A stretch of DNA of 64,000 bases from Streptomyces caelestis (GCF_014205255.1 NZ_JACHNE010000001.1:62001-126000); one strand, 5' to 3'. Positions 8,769-18,162 are shown, counted from the stretch's first letter. A program made the numbers and translations. Notes: generated from the sequence alone by a model not told the origin.

Positions 8769-8900
8769 CGAATTCCCCTCCTTCACCTCGGCTTTTACGC
8801 CAGCACGTAAGAGTGTGTGAATGACCGGACCGGGCTGACAAGGTGGTCTCGAATCCCGGTGCAGCACTGGGGTGATCTACGAGACGAAGAGGTTTTCCGG

Positions 8901-9356
8901 ATGCGATCGAAGATCATGAAGCGGGCGTGTGTCACCGCCGCGACCGTTGCCGCGCTCACGGCCGGCGGCCTGGCGGGGGCGGGCACCAGCTTCGCGGTGC
9001 CCGCGCAGTCCTCGGCGCGGACGGCGACTGTGGAGGCCGTCGCCCCGCTCGCTGTGGTCAACCTGGGGCTGGACACCGCCCATGCGAAGAGCTGGCAGTG
9101 CTTGCTGCGCGACAGGGGTCACTCCCCGGGCACCATCGACGGGCAGCTGGGCACCAACAGCTGGAAGGCGGCGCAGAACTTCTTCGCCACTTTTGGCTAC
9201 TACAACGATTCCATCGACGGGATCGTCGGCCCCAACACGATCAAGGCGCTGCAGAAGTACCTGAACCTCCACGGCGCCGACCTCGCTGTCGACGGGATCG
9301 CGGGGCCGGCGACCAAGTCCGAGTTCTGGGACTTCGCCGGCACCCACCGCTGCTGA
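8901..9356 (+). CDS. Secreted peptidoglycan-binding protein
   Basis: A 151-residue exported protein. Residues 1-33 form a Sec signal peptide (positively charged MRSKIMKRA, hydrophobic core, AxA-type site at TSFAVPA). The mature part has two PG_binding_1-like repeats, SWQCLLRDRGHSPGTIDG and a second unit containing IDGIVGPNTIKALQKYL then VDGIAGPATKSEF. The ATG at 8901 follows GAAGAGG; ATG 8916 is also possible. Two cysteines (C70 in SWQCLL and the C-terminal cysteine) may pair. It has no catalytic domain. It is followed by a terminator and then by a Tat-exported amidase, suggesting a cell-wall role. Confidence 0.85.
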   Translation: MRSKIMKRACVTAATVAALTAGGLAGAGTSFAVPAQSSARTATVEAVAPLAVVNLGLDTAHAKSWQCLLRDRGHSPGTIDGQLGTNSWKAAQNFFATFGYYNDSIDGIVGPNTIKALQKYLNLHGADLAVDGIAGPATKSEFWDFAGTHRC

Positions 9357-9373
9357 TCCTCCGCCGGCCGCAC

Positions 9374-9424
9374 ACACGGCCCGCTGCCCGTCCTCCTCTC
9401 GGGGACGCCGACAGCGGGCCGTGT
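9374..9424. terminator. Transcription terminator hairpin
   Basis: ACACGGCCCGCTG (9374-9386) pairs perfectly with CAGCGGGCCGTGT (9412-9424), 18 bp after the peptidoglycan-binding protein gene. Confidence 0.8.
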
Positions 9425-9750
9425 TCCGGCGGGACCCGGTGCCGATCGAGCATCCGAATCCGGACAGGACCCCCTTGCCCTGAAGGCAATGAGTGGTTCG
9501 CCGTCCGAGGCATCCCGAACCGGGAACCAAGGCCGAGCTCGACCGGTCCGCCAACGTGATCGGGATGATGGGCATCGAGCCTCCGGGGCCGGACCCGCGG
9601 CGGACTGCGGCCCGGTCCGTTGTCCAACTGGGCCGGCTTCACGTCACCGTCGTGGCGATGGTCCGGACCGTGGCCGGCGCGGTACGGCCTTTGACATCGC
9701 AGCAATCCTCCAGCACGAACAGGACGAAAATGGACAGGGAGACGTACAGG
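9425..9750. other. Gene-free stretch before the amidase
   Basis: The amidase frame remains open through most of this interval but the residues have no signal-peptide logic, so it is treated as leader. A TTGACA hexamer sits at 9691-9696 and could be a -35 element; no matching -10 is obvious. Confidence 0.35.
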
Positions 9751-10515
9751 ATGGAACTCTCGGACCGCCATGACCTCCCGGGCACCAGACGCCCCACTCC
9801 CCCAGTACCGCGCCGGCTGTTCCTCGGCGCCGTTGGCGCCGCGGCCTTGCTGGGGGCGACGGCGCGCCCGGCCTCGGCAGCCACCTCGGCAGCCACCTCG
9901 GCAGCCGCCTACCCCTTGCTGTCCCGGGCGCAGTGGGGAGCGGACGAGGCTCTGCGCCACGGCGCCGGCGGGACCGAGATCTGGCCCCCCGCGTACTACC
10001 CCGTCCAGACCTTGACGGTTCACCACACCGCGGACGGCGGTGACGGCCTGGACCCGGCCGCGCGCGTGCGCGCGATCTACCGCGAGAAGGCCGCGAAGGA
10101 CGGTGACATCGGCTACCACTATCTGATCGACGACAAGGGTCAGGTCTACGAGGGGCGCTGGTCGGGCACCGACGGATCACCCGCGCACGATGGAGCGGGA
10201 CGCCTGGTCACCGCGGCCCACATCGAGAAATACAACTCCGGAAACGTCGGAATCGCCCTGCTGGGCACACTGACCGGACAGTCCGCAACCCCGGCGGCGC
10301 GCATCTCGCTGGCCCGGCTCCTGGCCGAACTCGCCAGGCGGCACGGGGTGGATCCATTGGCCGAGGTGCTCTACCGCAATCCCGCCAGCACCGCCGTCCG
10401 GACCGTGCCGGCTCTCAGCGGACATCGCGACTGGGCGAGCACCGCATGCCCCGGCACGCTGCACACCGACCTGCCGTACATCCGCCGGGAGGTCGCCGAC
10501 CTCCTCGCCGGCTGA
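9751..10515 (+). CDS. Tat-exported N-acetylmuramoyl-L-alanine amidase (PGRP/Amidase_2)
   Basis: Cleaves the amide bond between N-acetylmuramic acid and L-alanine in peptidoglycan. The 254-residue product has a twin-arginine signal (PRRLFLGAVGAAALLG, cut near ARPASA), then the PGRP fold. Likely zinc ligands are in TVHHTAD (start of the domain) and in SGHRDWASTACPG (His and Cys). GYHYLIDDKGQVYEGR is the family's central strand-loop. ATG 9751 follows AGGGAG; ATG 9730 would add seven residues. Probably acts in wall turnover or in attacking other bacteria's walls. Confidence 0.9.
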   Translation: MELSDRHDLPGTRRPTPPVPRRLFLGAVGAAALLGATARPASAATSAATSAAAYPLLSRAQWGADEALRHGAGGTEIWPPAYYPVQTLTVHHTADGGDGLDPAARVRAIYREKAAKDGDIGYHYLIDDKGQVYEGRWSGTDGSPAHDGAGRLVTAAHIEKYNSGNVGIALLGTLTGQSATPAARISLARLLAELARRHGVDPLAEVLYRNPASTAVRTVPALSGHRDWASTACPGTLHTDLPYIRREVADLLAG

Positions 10516-10711
10516 TCCGGTGCAGCCGTTGCATCGCATGCTCCAGTCTCACAGGAGCGCAGCCGGACGGGCCCTCCATTGTAGTTTGGATTCTGTTACG
10601 AGTTTGGCCAGCGTCCGGTGACTTATGTTGGTTCCCTTCTGCCACGCGCGACGGTGGGTCCGAAGCCATGCTTAATATCGCGGATAATCACGTCAGTTTA
10701 CCCCTCCTCGC
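10516..10711. other. AT-richer intergenic stretch
   Basis: Base composition drops here (TGTAGTTTGGATTCTG and similar), unlike the surroundings. No gene, hairpin or motif is recognisable. It may mark a junction of transferred DNA. Confidence 0.3.
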
Positions 10712-10960
10712 TTAGGGCCTTTGACACGTACTCGCCTTTGACGCGTACTCCCCGAACCTATCTCCGGTAGCAGTAAGGTTTATCCCCTTGGCTCCTGCAG
10801 ATATTGCTGCGCCGCCGGCAATCGCGCTTCCGCCGGACGCACCACCGGTCGCCATCTCCGCGATGCTCGCGGCACATACCCGGGGCTCGGCAAGGCATCC
10901 TCCGCCCAGGGCAAGGACGACCGGAGCTACGGCGGCTGACAAACCGACAGCCCCGATCAC
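10712..10960 (-). pseudogene. Possible RHS/polymorphic-toxin-like C-terminal fragment
   Basis: The minus strand reads a Gly/Ala-rich hydrophobic stretch (VIGAVGLSAAVAPVVLALGG), then CLAEPRVCAASIAEMATGG and INLTATGDRFGEYASKAS before TAA at 10712-10714. This resembles the pretoxin region seen near the C-terminus of large secreted RHS-type proteins. It has no start and no toxin domain. Family assignment is tentative. Confidence 0.25.
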
Positions 10961-10966
10961 GCCCAG

Positions 10967-11137
10967 AACAAGGGCATGGCCGTGCACCGCGACGACGTCG
11001 AGGTCGACTGGCTTCACCGGCAGGTGCTGACCTCGCGCAACATCTATTCGAGCCGCTTCACCGACTTCATGGTCAGCGTCTCCACCCGGGCCCGGATCTC
11101 CGAGGTCGTACGGGAGATGGAGCGGGCGAGGGCCTGA
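10967..11137 (+). pseudogene. Fatty-acid desaturase C-terminal remnant
   Basis: The plus strand reads NKGMAVHRDDVEVDWLHRQ then VLTSRNIYSSRFTDFM. This aligns with NHKGMEIRDGEEETLDWLER and VLTSRNIRPSRIIDFM of the intact desaturase at 47962-49077. Immediately after FTDFM, where the intact gene carries the QVEHH histidine box, the fragment jumps to EVVREMERARA and TGA. The final iron-binding box and the whole N-terminal half are therefore missing. Confidence 0.75.
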
Positions 11138-11163
11138 CGGCCCGGCCACCCCCAGCGGTAACG

Positions 11164-11216
11164 CACACCCGAAGGCGCCCGAGCGGACGTGGTCCGCCCG
11201 GGCGCCTTCGGGTGTG
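11164..11216. terminator. Transcription terminator hairpin
   Basis: CACACCCGAAGGCGCCCG (11164-11181) pairs perfectly with CGGGCGCCTTCGGGTGTG (11199-11216). It follows the desaturase remnant by 26 bp and is likely the original gene's terminator. Confidence 0.8.
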
Positions 11217-11259
11217 TGGTGCCCAGGCCGCACAACGGGCGGGCGCTCTGTGTCTCAGG

Positions 11260-11923
11260 AAACGGCGTGTGAGGCGAGTGGGGGGGCTGGAGGCCGTACA
11301 CGACGGGCGGTGACCCCTCGGCCCTCAGGCGGCGGCAGGCGTCGGTCGGCATCAACCCCGGAAGGAGCAGCCGCCACATCGCGGGCACCATGTGGGGAGA
11401 CAGCCGCCTGCCCCGCAACGAGGTCAGGAGCTCCGCCCCGGCGCCCGCGGAGAGCACCAGGGCGGTCGCCGCCTCGACCGTCACCCCTCCCGGAACTCCC
11501 TGCGCTCCGCCGCCTGTCGGAGCAGCTTCCGGATGTCGTCGGGCCACGTCATGGGGCCGGTGGGGACTGCCGGCAGGGGGGTGCCCCCGCTCCAGGCAGA
11601 GTGTGATGCCGGCCCGGGTGCAGACGTCGTGGCAGATCCTGTGGGCCAGGACGTGCGAAGCGTCGATGAGGACCTGGAGCGGCGGCAGGCCACACGCGGG
11701 CAGCATGGAGAGGATGCCCTCCGCCGTGGAGTCGCACTCGGCCAGCACTCCGGTCGCGATATCGCGTTTGGTGGGAAGTGGAACTACACGGCACCCTTCG
11801 TATCCCGGCTGCGGTGGCGATGCCGTCGATGCCCGTTCCCGCACAGTTGTCCCGCTCGAAGAAGGACGCCGCCGAGTCGAGGATCGCCCGGCGCGTGCGT
11901 CGCGCTCGTTGCTGCTTGGCCAT
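11260..11923 (-). pseudogene. TetR regulator, gamma-butyrolactone-receptor-like, pseudogene
   Basis: The minus strand begins MAKQQRARRTRRAILDSAAS, then FFERDNCAGTGIDGIATAAG, the HTH of the ArpA/ScbR receptor class. The continuation PTKRDIATGVLAECDSTAEG and VLIDASHVLAHRICHD lies in a second frame from about 11800. WPDDIRKLLRQAAERREF lies in a third frame (about 11590-11481), and VTVEAATALVLSAGAGAELL returns to the second. At least three frameshifts break the gene. Such receptors normally gate antibiotic production and sense butyrolactones; this copy cannot. Confidence 0.7.
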
Positions 11924-12122
11924 CGGATGCCCTCAAGTGCCTGGGACGTGTTCCACCGTTGGTCGGTCGGCGATGTGCAGCGAGTACAACCAGCGGAGCG
12001 ACCGGCTTGACGGGTGCGGGCGCCCGGACCGCAGCGTCATGACACCGGCAGCGGTACGTCAGGGCTGCGTCAGAGCAGTGGGGCACGCTGGCTCAGCCTT
12101 GCCTCATCGAGAGGGCTGAATC
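11924..12122. other. Upstream region of the first secreted cassette
   Basis: No gene is visible. GAGAGGG at 12110-12116 is a usable ribosome site for the GTG at 12123. No clear promoter hexamers can be named. Confidence 0.3.
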
Positions 12123-12417
12123 GTGAAGAAGATCGCCAGTCTCCGGGTCCTGCTACCCGCGGCCGTGCTCGCTGTCGCGACGAGCGCGACCGCAAGCGCT
12201 CCCGCGGCCTCGGCCGATCCCGGATGTGCCATCCGGGAGAGCTCACCGCACTCCGATCGGCGCCCCGCACGCGGGCAAGGACAGCGTCTGCTACTACACC
12301 CGGGGCGACGTGGTGGTGAACAACCCGGGCCAGCAGGCCTGGGGTTACATGCCGGCGAGCGCCCTGGCCACCGCCAAGGCGCCGTTCCCGGGACTCAGAA
12401 AGTGTTCATGGGGATGA
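12123..12417 (+). pseudogene. Four-Cys secreted protein 1, internally deleted copy (cassette A)
   Basis: Starts at GTG 12123 with a good signal peptide (MKKIASLRVLLPAAVLAVA, cleavage near ASADPG) and CAIRESSPHSDR. It then jumps, in another frame, to APHAGKDSVCYYTRGDVVVN and ends GLRKCSWG like the intact paralogue at 38097-38528. The missing middle contains the second and third conserved cysteines. It is a deletion plus frameshift, not a start-site choice. Confidence 0.8.
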
Positions 12418-12431
12418 GAGTGAGAGAAACC

Positions 12432-12918
12432 ATGCGTATGACCGGCACTGCCGACGCCACCGGGCCGCGGAGGGGCACGCTGCCGATCGTGGGCTCAGCC
12501 GAGCTCTCGCGGTCGCCGCCCTGAGCTGCCCATGATGGCCACCGGCCTCACCACCGGCACGGCCCACGCCGCCACCTGCCAGCTGCCAGCTGCGGGAGAA
12601 CGTCCTGCACCAGGACAAGCTCGGCAACGTCTTCCGCACGGACGTCTACTGCGACAACAGGGCGGGCGACGTCCATTGACGGGCGTCCTTCGACAGCCCG
12701 CTGGCCGGGAAGAAGACCTCCCTGCTCAGCGCCTTCCTGTGCTGGACCCGCGGCCATCCCCACGTGGGTGGCAACACGGTCTGGTACTACACGAAGGGCG
12801 ACACGGCGAATGCCCCCCTTCCAGGCGAGGGGTGGGGCGCCATGACGGCCAGCAGCCTGCTGACACCCGCCGGCACTCAGCACCCTACCTGGGGCTTCTG
12901 CGGTGCCCGTGGTACTGA
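12432..12918 (+). pseudogene. Four-Cys secreted protein 2, degenerate copy (cassette A)
   Basis: In pieces it matches the intact paralogue at 38541-39026. GTAHAATC is in one frame, then ENVLHQDKLGNVFRTDVYCD in another, then an in-frame TGA at GACGTCCATTGACGG, then FLCWTRGHPHVGGNTVWYYT, and the ending RCPWY lies in yet another frame. Several frameshifts and one nonsense codon make it non-functional. Confidence 0.8.
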
Positions 12919-13022
12919 CGGGCCCGGTCGCTTCCATGAGTGCGGGGTCGGGCACCTGCCGGCATCGCCGGCACCCGGCTCCGCTTCCCACAGTGAGTTC
13001 AACTCTGAAACGGGTGTGATCG

Positions 13023-15575
13023 GTGTTACCCAGAACATCACGAACGACGAGGCGAAGCAGGGTGATGGCTTCCTGTGCCGCCCTCGCGATGGCCGTGACA
13101 ACGCTCGGTTACGCCGCGTCGGCGGCCGAGACCGACAAGGCCCCGCCCGAAGGCGTCAACGTCTCCCCGCTGGCGAAGGCGAGGGCGTCCGGTAAGCCGG
13201 TGGAGGTGGTGGAGAACCGCACGGAGTCGTCCGAGACGTATGTGAATCCCTCCGGCACGCTGACGGTCACGCGGCACATGACGCCGGTGCGGGTGAAGCA
13301 GGGTGGTACGTGGGTCCCCGTGGACACCGCTCTGGTGTCCCGTGAGGGGCGCGTGGTGCCGAAGGCCGCGCCTGTCGGACTCGAGCTCTCCGACGGCGGG
13401 GCCGGGCCGATGGTGCGGCTCAACGACGACCGGCACGTGCTGGAGATGAGCTGGCCCGGTGAGTTGCCGGAGCCGAAGCTGGCCGGCCCCGTGGCGACCT
13501 ACGCGGAGGTGCTGCCGGGGGTCGATCTCCAGGTCACGGCGGAGGCGGAAGGCTTCTCGCAACTGCTGGTGGTCAAGGACGCCAAAGCGGCGAAGAACCC
13601 GAAGCTGAAGAAGGTCGCCTTCGGGCTGAAGGCGAACGGGCTGAAGGTCACCGGCGACGACAAGCAGGGCCTGAAAGCGGTCGACGCCAAGGGACGCACC
13701 GCCTTCTCCGGCCCCGCGCCGCAGATGTGGGACAGCGCGAAGGGCGAGAAGAAGAAGCGGGCGGTCATGGGGACCGAGGTCGCGGAGGGCCGCATCACGG
13801 TCGTCCCGGACCAGAAGCTGCTCAGCGCCCCCGACACCGCCTATCCGGTGTACGTCGACCCCTCGTTCACGGTGGGGATGTCCAACTGGACCGACGTGGA
13901 GCAGATGTACCCCAACGCGTCCGGATGGAACGACCGGGACGAGACCAATATCTCCGTGGGGTACTGGTACTACAACAACGCGCCCAACGGGTTCCGCGGG
14001 TTCTTCCAGATGGACGTGCCGAACCTGAATGCGACGCGCGTGGTGACGAAGGCGACGCTCACCTTCAGCGAACTCGGCACCAGCCCCGAATGCACCACCA
14101 TTCCCCTGGAACTCTGGCACACCGGACGCATCTCGCCCGCGACCACCTGGAACAACCAGCCCACCTGGAACACGAAGATAGCCACATATTCCTGCGTCGG
14201 GGACAAGATCACCCAGAACGTCCTGGCCGCCGTGCAAGCGGCCGCCAAGAGCGGAAGCATCGTCGACTTCGGCGTGCGGACCACCGACGCCGTGGAGAAG
14301 AAGCAGAAGGGATTCGGCTGGCGGTGGGTGTACCCCATGACCGCGTCCCTCAGCGTGGAGTACGCCTACAACGGCCAGTGCTTCATGATCAGCGAAGTGG
14401 ACCGCAAGGACCCCGACGGAAACGCCTTCACCAAGGAGATGAACTGCGAGAGCCAGGCCACGGCGGTGCGGAGCGAGCCGTTCAACAGCAGCGCCCAGAC
14501 GGGAAACCTGCTGGCCGGACCGCACGGCTTCGTGTGCTGGCGCAGCGGTGACCTCAACGGCGCCGGCAACCGCATCTGGTACTACATCAAGGGCGACACG
14601 TCCACCGGCTGGACGAGCTGGCAGGGCTGGGGCTACGTCCCCGCTGACAAGATCACGGGCGCGGGAACGGAGCCCTATCCCGGGCTGCCCGCCTGTGGCG
14701 TGCACACCACCACCCCCGGTATCGCCGCCCCACAGGACTTCAACTCCGACGGACTGTCCGACGTCCTGGCCCTCCAGCCGGACGGCAACCTCGCCCTCTA
14801 CCCGGGCAACGGCAACGGCACCCTCGCCAACAAGCGGATGCTGTGGACCGACGGACGGGGCACCGGTTACACGAACCTCTTCACCGGTGACTTCGACGCG
14901 GACGGCATGGGCGACGTGGGCGCCTTCGCCGACACCGTCATCTGGTGGTGGCGCGGCGACGGCAACAGCGGGGTCGAAGACACGCGTCGGCCGCTGATGG
15001 ACAACCGGTACAAGACGCAGGCCTACTTCAATCCCGGTCTGCACCACCCGTGCCGTGTCGCCTTCGCCGCCGACTTCAACGGTGACGGCACAACCGACAT
15101 CATGGCCGCCTGCGGTCAGGGTTCGGAGCAGGGCAACTACAACGACGACAGCCTCTGGTGGTGGCCCGGCGACGGAGACGGCGGCGTCAACAAGAACAAC
15201 AGCAACGGCATCGGCTGGGAGTATTCCTACGCCGCCCGTACGCAGGACACCTTCTCCGCCCTGGACATCACGGGTGACGGCCGCATGGACGTCAGCACCC
15301 TGTTCTCCCCGACTGTCCTGCAGTTGAAGGCGGGGCCGAGCGCGTCCAGCTCGACGCACGGCACCGGCACGCCGACCAACTGGCCAGGCAGCACGTTCGG
15401 CACGGTGTCCCACGTGTTCGCGGGGGACTTCAACGGTGACCGCAAGGGCGACATGGCGGGCGTCGACTCCAACGGCTTCCTGTGGTGGTGGCCCGGCAAC
15501 GGCAACGGATCGTTCGGCACCCCGTCGAAGATGAACAACGCCACGGACTGGGGGACCGTGAAGGACCTCATGTAA
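13023..15575 (+). CDS. Large secreted DNRLRE / four-Cys / FG-GAP protein (cassette A, first)
   Basis: An 850-residue exported protein. Residues 1-35 are a signal peptide (Arg-rich, then ALAMAVTTLGYAASAAE). Residues 45-275 form the beta-rich N-terminal region common in Streptomyces RHS-like secreted proteins (NPSGTLTVTRHMTPVRVKQG, ending TAYPVYVDPSF). Residues 280-445 are a DNRLRE-like domain (FFQMDVPNLNATRVV, ELWHTGR, TWNNQPTW). Residues 449-556 hold a four-Cys domain shared with the small cassette proteins. Residues 565-850 carry FG-GAP/VCBS-type repeats (DFNSDGLSDV, DFNGDGTTDI, DFNGDRKGDM). GTG 13023 gives a signal peptide matching the paralogue at 15646; an in-frame stop lies just upstream. 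No catalytic or toxin domain is visible. Function unknown; adhesion or matrix are plausible. Confidence 0.82.
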   Translation: MLPRTSRTTRRSRVMASCAALAMAVTTLGYAASAAETDKAPPEGVNVSPLAKARASGKPVEVVENRTESSETYVNPSGTLTVTRHMTPVRVKQGGTWVPVDTALVSREGRVVPKAAPVGLELSDGGAGPMVRLNDDRHVLEMSWPGELPEPKLAGPVATYAEVLPGVDLQVTAEAEGFSQLLVVKDAKAAKNPKLKKVAFGLKANGLKVTGDDKQGLKAVDAKGRTAFSGPAPQMWDSAKGEKKKRAVMGTEVAEGRITVVPDQKLLSAPDTAYPVYVDPSFTVGMSNWTDVEQMYPNASGWNDRDETNISVGYWYYNNAPNGFRGFFQMDVPNLNATRVVTKATLTFSELGTSPECTTIPLELWHTGRISPATTWNNQPTWNTKIATYSCVGDKITQNVLAAVQAAAKSGSIVDFGVRTTDAVEKKQKGFGWRWVYPMTASLSVEYAYNGQCFMISEVDRKDPDGNAFTKEMNCESQATAVRSEPFNSSAQTGNLLAGPHGFVCWRSGDLNGAGNRIWYYIKGDTSTGWTSWQGWGYVPADKITGAGTEPYPGLPACGVHTTTPGIAAPQDFNSDGLSDVLALQPDGNLALYPGNGNGTLANKRMLWTDGRGTGYTNLFTGDFDADGMGDVGAFADTVIWWWRGDGNSGVEDTRRPLMDNRYKTQAYFNPGLHHPCRVAFAADFNGDGTTDIMAACGQGSEQGNYNDDSLWWWPGDGDGGVNKNNSNGIGWEYSYAARTQDTFSALDITGDGRMDVSTLFSPTVLQLKAGPSASSSTHGTGTPTNWPGSTFGTVSHVFAGDFNGDRKGDMAGVDSNGFLWWWPGNGNGSFGTPSKMNNATDWGTVKDLM

Positions 15576-15645
15576 GCGCGCGACGAGTCCGGAGTCCGGC
15601 TCGGTGTCCGTCCTGCACGAATCCGAAGAGAAACGGGTGGAGAAC

Positions 15646-18162
15646 ATGGCCCCGAAGGGTCTGCCACAGCGGCGGCACGGCAGGATCGTCGCATCCTGTA
15701 CCGCCTTGTCGGTGGTGTTGACAACGCTCGGATTCGCGGCATCGGCGGCCGAGCCGGACAGGAGCGGTACCGGTCACCAGGCGGCGGTTTCCGCGCTGGC
15801 GGAGGCGAGGGCGTCCGGCAAGCCGGTGGAGGTGCTGGAGAACCGGACGGAATCGTCGGAGACGTATGTGAATCCCTCCGGCACGCTGACGGTCACGCAG
15901 CACATGACGCCGGTGCGGGTGAAGCAGGGCGGTGAGTGGGTCCCCGTGGACACCGCTCTGGTGTCCCGTGACGGCCGTGTGGCGCCGAAGGCCGCGGCCG
16001 CCGGGCTGGAGCTCTCCGACGGCGGGGCCGGGCCGATGGTGCGGCTCAACGACGACCGGCACGTGCTGGAGATGAGCTGGCCCGGCGAGCTGCCCAAACC
16101 GAAGCTGGCCGGCCCCGTGGCGACCTACGCGGAGGTGCTGCCGGGGGTCGATCTCCAGGTCACGGCGGAGGTGGAAGGCTTCTCGCAGTTGCTGGTGGTC
16201 AAGGACGCCAAAGCGGCGAAGAACCCGAAGCTGAAGAAGGTCGCCTTCGGGCTGAAGGCGAACGGGCTGAAGGTCACCGGCGACGGCACCCAGGGTTTGA
16301 AGGCGGTGGACGCCAAGGGGCGTACGGTCTTCTCCGGCCCGGCGCCGCGGATGTGGGACAGCGCGAAGGGGCCGAAGAAGGAAGCGGTCATGGAGACCGA
16401 GGTCACCGCCGGCGGCCTCGCCGTGGTCCCCGACCAGAGGCTGCTCACGGACCCGGACACCTCCTACCCGGTGTACGTCGACCCTTCGTTCAGCAAAAAG
16501 GCGTCGGCCTGGAGCCAGCTGTCCTCCTACTGGCCCACCCGGTCCGGCTGGATGTACGGGCACGAGCTCCAGACCGGTCAATACCAGATCGGCAGCACCT
16601 ACCCGCGCCAACGCGCCTTTTTCCAGATGGACGTACCGTACCTGGCGGGCCGTCAGGTGCTGAATGCCTCCCTGACCCTCAAGGACATGTCCTGGTACAC
16701 GGGGGACTGCGCGGCCTCGACCGTGGAGCTGTGGCACACCGGACGCGCCACACCGGCGACCACGTGGAACAACCAGGCGGAGTGGAAGACGAAACTCGCC
16801 TCGGCCGCCTGCCCGGCCGGAACGCTCACCTTCAACGCCCTGGGCGCGACGCAGGCGGCCGCCCGCGCCGGCACCACCATCGTGGACCTGGGGCTGCGGG
16901 GCTCGGCCGCCGCCGAGACGCCGCCGACACAGACCATCAGAAGGTTCGAGGTGGCCACGGCCAGCCTCACGGTCGAGATCGCGTACAACGGGGAGTGCTT
17001 CCTGCGCGACCAGGTGGCGTACGAGGACCCCGACGGCAACGCCTTCCACACCGAGATGAGCTGCGAGGCGCAGGCTTCGGACGTCCGGATCGAGCCGTAC
17101 GCCGCCTCTCAGGTCACCGGCCGCCTCCTGGCGGGACCGCACGGCTTCGTGTGCTGGCGCAGCGGTGACACCAATGGTGCGGGCAACCGCATCTGGTACT
17201 ACGTCAAGGGCGACACGTCCACCGGCTGGACGAGCTGGCAGGGCTGGGGCTACGTACCGGCCGACAAGATCACTGGGGCCGGTTCCGTGCCCTTCCCCGG
17301 CTTGCCCGCCTGCAACGTGCACAACGTCACGCCGGGCCTCGTCGCACCGCAGGACTTCAACTCCGACGGCGTCACCGATGTCGTCGCCCTCCAGAGCGAC
17401 GGCAACCTCGCCCTCCATCCGGGCAACGGCAACGGCACCCTGGCGGACAAGCGGCTCATCTGGTCGGACGGCCGGGGCAACGGCTATAAGCAGGTCTTCC
17501 CCGCCGACTTCAACACCGACGGCAGGGGCGATGTCGCCGCCGTCGACGGCGACAACCGTATCTGGTGGTGGACCGGCAACGGTGACGGCGGAGTCACCGG
17601 CCCGGCGCTGCCGCTGACCGATGACGTCAAACACGCCCATGGCGTGTTCGCGGAGGGCTACCCGCCACGCTGCCGGGACTTCGTCTCCACCGACGTCAAC
17701 GGCGACGGCAAGGGTGACATCCTCGCCGCCTGCGGAATCCAGGAGCTCGATCCCGAGACCGAGGTCCTGTGGTGGTGGCGGGGGAACGGCGACGGCGAGT
17801 ACGTCCCTGGGGCGCACATGACCGAGCACGCCTTCGAGGGGAGCGTGATCACGCTGGACTCCAACGCCGACGGCCGTATGGACGTGGCGGAGCACGTACC
17901 TGACGGGCGGCTTCTGATCCAGCCCGGGTCCGGCGACGGCCACTGGGACTACGGCACCGTACGGGCATGGCCCGCCGCCGGTTTCGGCCCGGTGAGCAAG
18001 GCCTTCGCCGGCGACTTCAACGGCGACCGGCGCGGCGACCTCGCCGCCGTCGACGCGAGCGGCTCCCTGTGGTGGTGGGCAGGTGACGGCAACGGCGCCT
18101 TCGCCGCTCCGTCGAAGATGTCGGCCGCGACGGACTGGGGGAGCGCGAAGGACCTCATGTGA
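15646..18162 (+). CDS. Large secreted DNRLRE / four-Cys / FG-GAP protein (cassette A, second)
   Basis: Paralogue of the preceding gene with the same order of parts. It has a signal peptide (MAPKGLPQRRHGRIVASC, then SVVLTTLGFAASAAE), an N-terminal region almost identical in DNA to the neighbour, a DNRLRE-like domain (FFQMDVPYLAGRQVLNASL), the four-Cys domain at about 448-552 (CW-RSGDTNGAGNRIWYYVKG) and calcium-loop-like FG-GAP repeats (DFNTDGRGDV, DVNGDGKGDI, DSNADGRMDV). The ATG at 15646 follows GGTGGAG; an upstream in-frame GTG would bury the signal peptide. The C-terminal repeats differ clearly from the neighbour although the N-terminal part is nearly the same. Confidence 0.85.
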   Translation: MAPKGLPQRRHGRIVASCTALSVVLTTLGFAASAAEPDRSGTGHQAAVSALAEARASGKPVEVLENRTESSETYVNPSGTLTVTQHMTPVRVKQGGEWVPVDTALVSRDGRVAPKAAAAGLELSDGGAGPMVRLNDDRHVLEMSWPGELPKPKLAGPVATYAEVLPGVDLQVTAEVEGFSQLLVVKDAKAAKNPKLKKVAFGLKANGLKVTGDGTQGLKAVDAKGRTVFSGPAPRMWDSAKGPKKEAVMETEVTAGGLAVVPDQRLLTDPDTSYPVYVDPSFSKKASAWSQLSSYWPTRSGWMYGHELQTGQYQIGSTYPRQRAFFQMDVPYLAGRQVLNASLTLKDMSWYTGDCAASTVELWHTGRATPATTWNNQAEWKTKLASAACPAGTLTFNALGATQAAARAGTTIVDLGLRGSAAAETPPTQTIRRFEVATASLTVEIAYNGECFLRDQVAYEDPDGNAFHTEMSCEAQASDVRIEPYAASQVTGRLLAGPHGFVCWRSGDTNGAGNRIWYYVKGDTSTGWTSWQGWGYVPADKITGAGSVPFPGLPACNVHNVTPGLVAPQDFNSDGVTDVVALQSDGNLALHPGNGNGTLADKRLIWSDGRGNGYKQVFPADFNTDGRGDVAAVDGDNRIWWWTGNGDGGVTGPALPLTDDVKHAHGVFAEGYPPRCRDFVSTDVNGDGKGDILAACGIQELDPETEVLWWWRGNGDGEYVPGAHMTEHAFEGSVITLDSNADGRMDVAEHVPDGRLLIQPGSGDGHWDYGTVRAWPAAGFGPVSKAFAGDFNGDRRGDLAAVDASGSLWWWAGDGNGAFAAPSKMSAATDWGSAKDLM

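Noticed and set aside
13023..15575. An RHS polymorphic toxin
   Set aside because: The N-terminal region is RHS-like, but there are no YD/RHS repeats and no C-terminal toxin domain; the C-terminus is FG-GAP repeats to the last residue.
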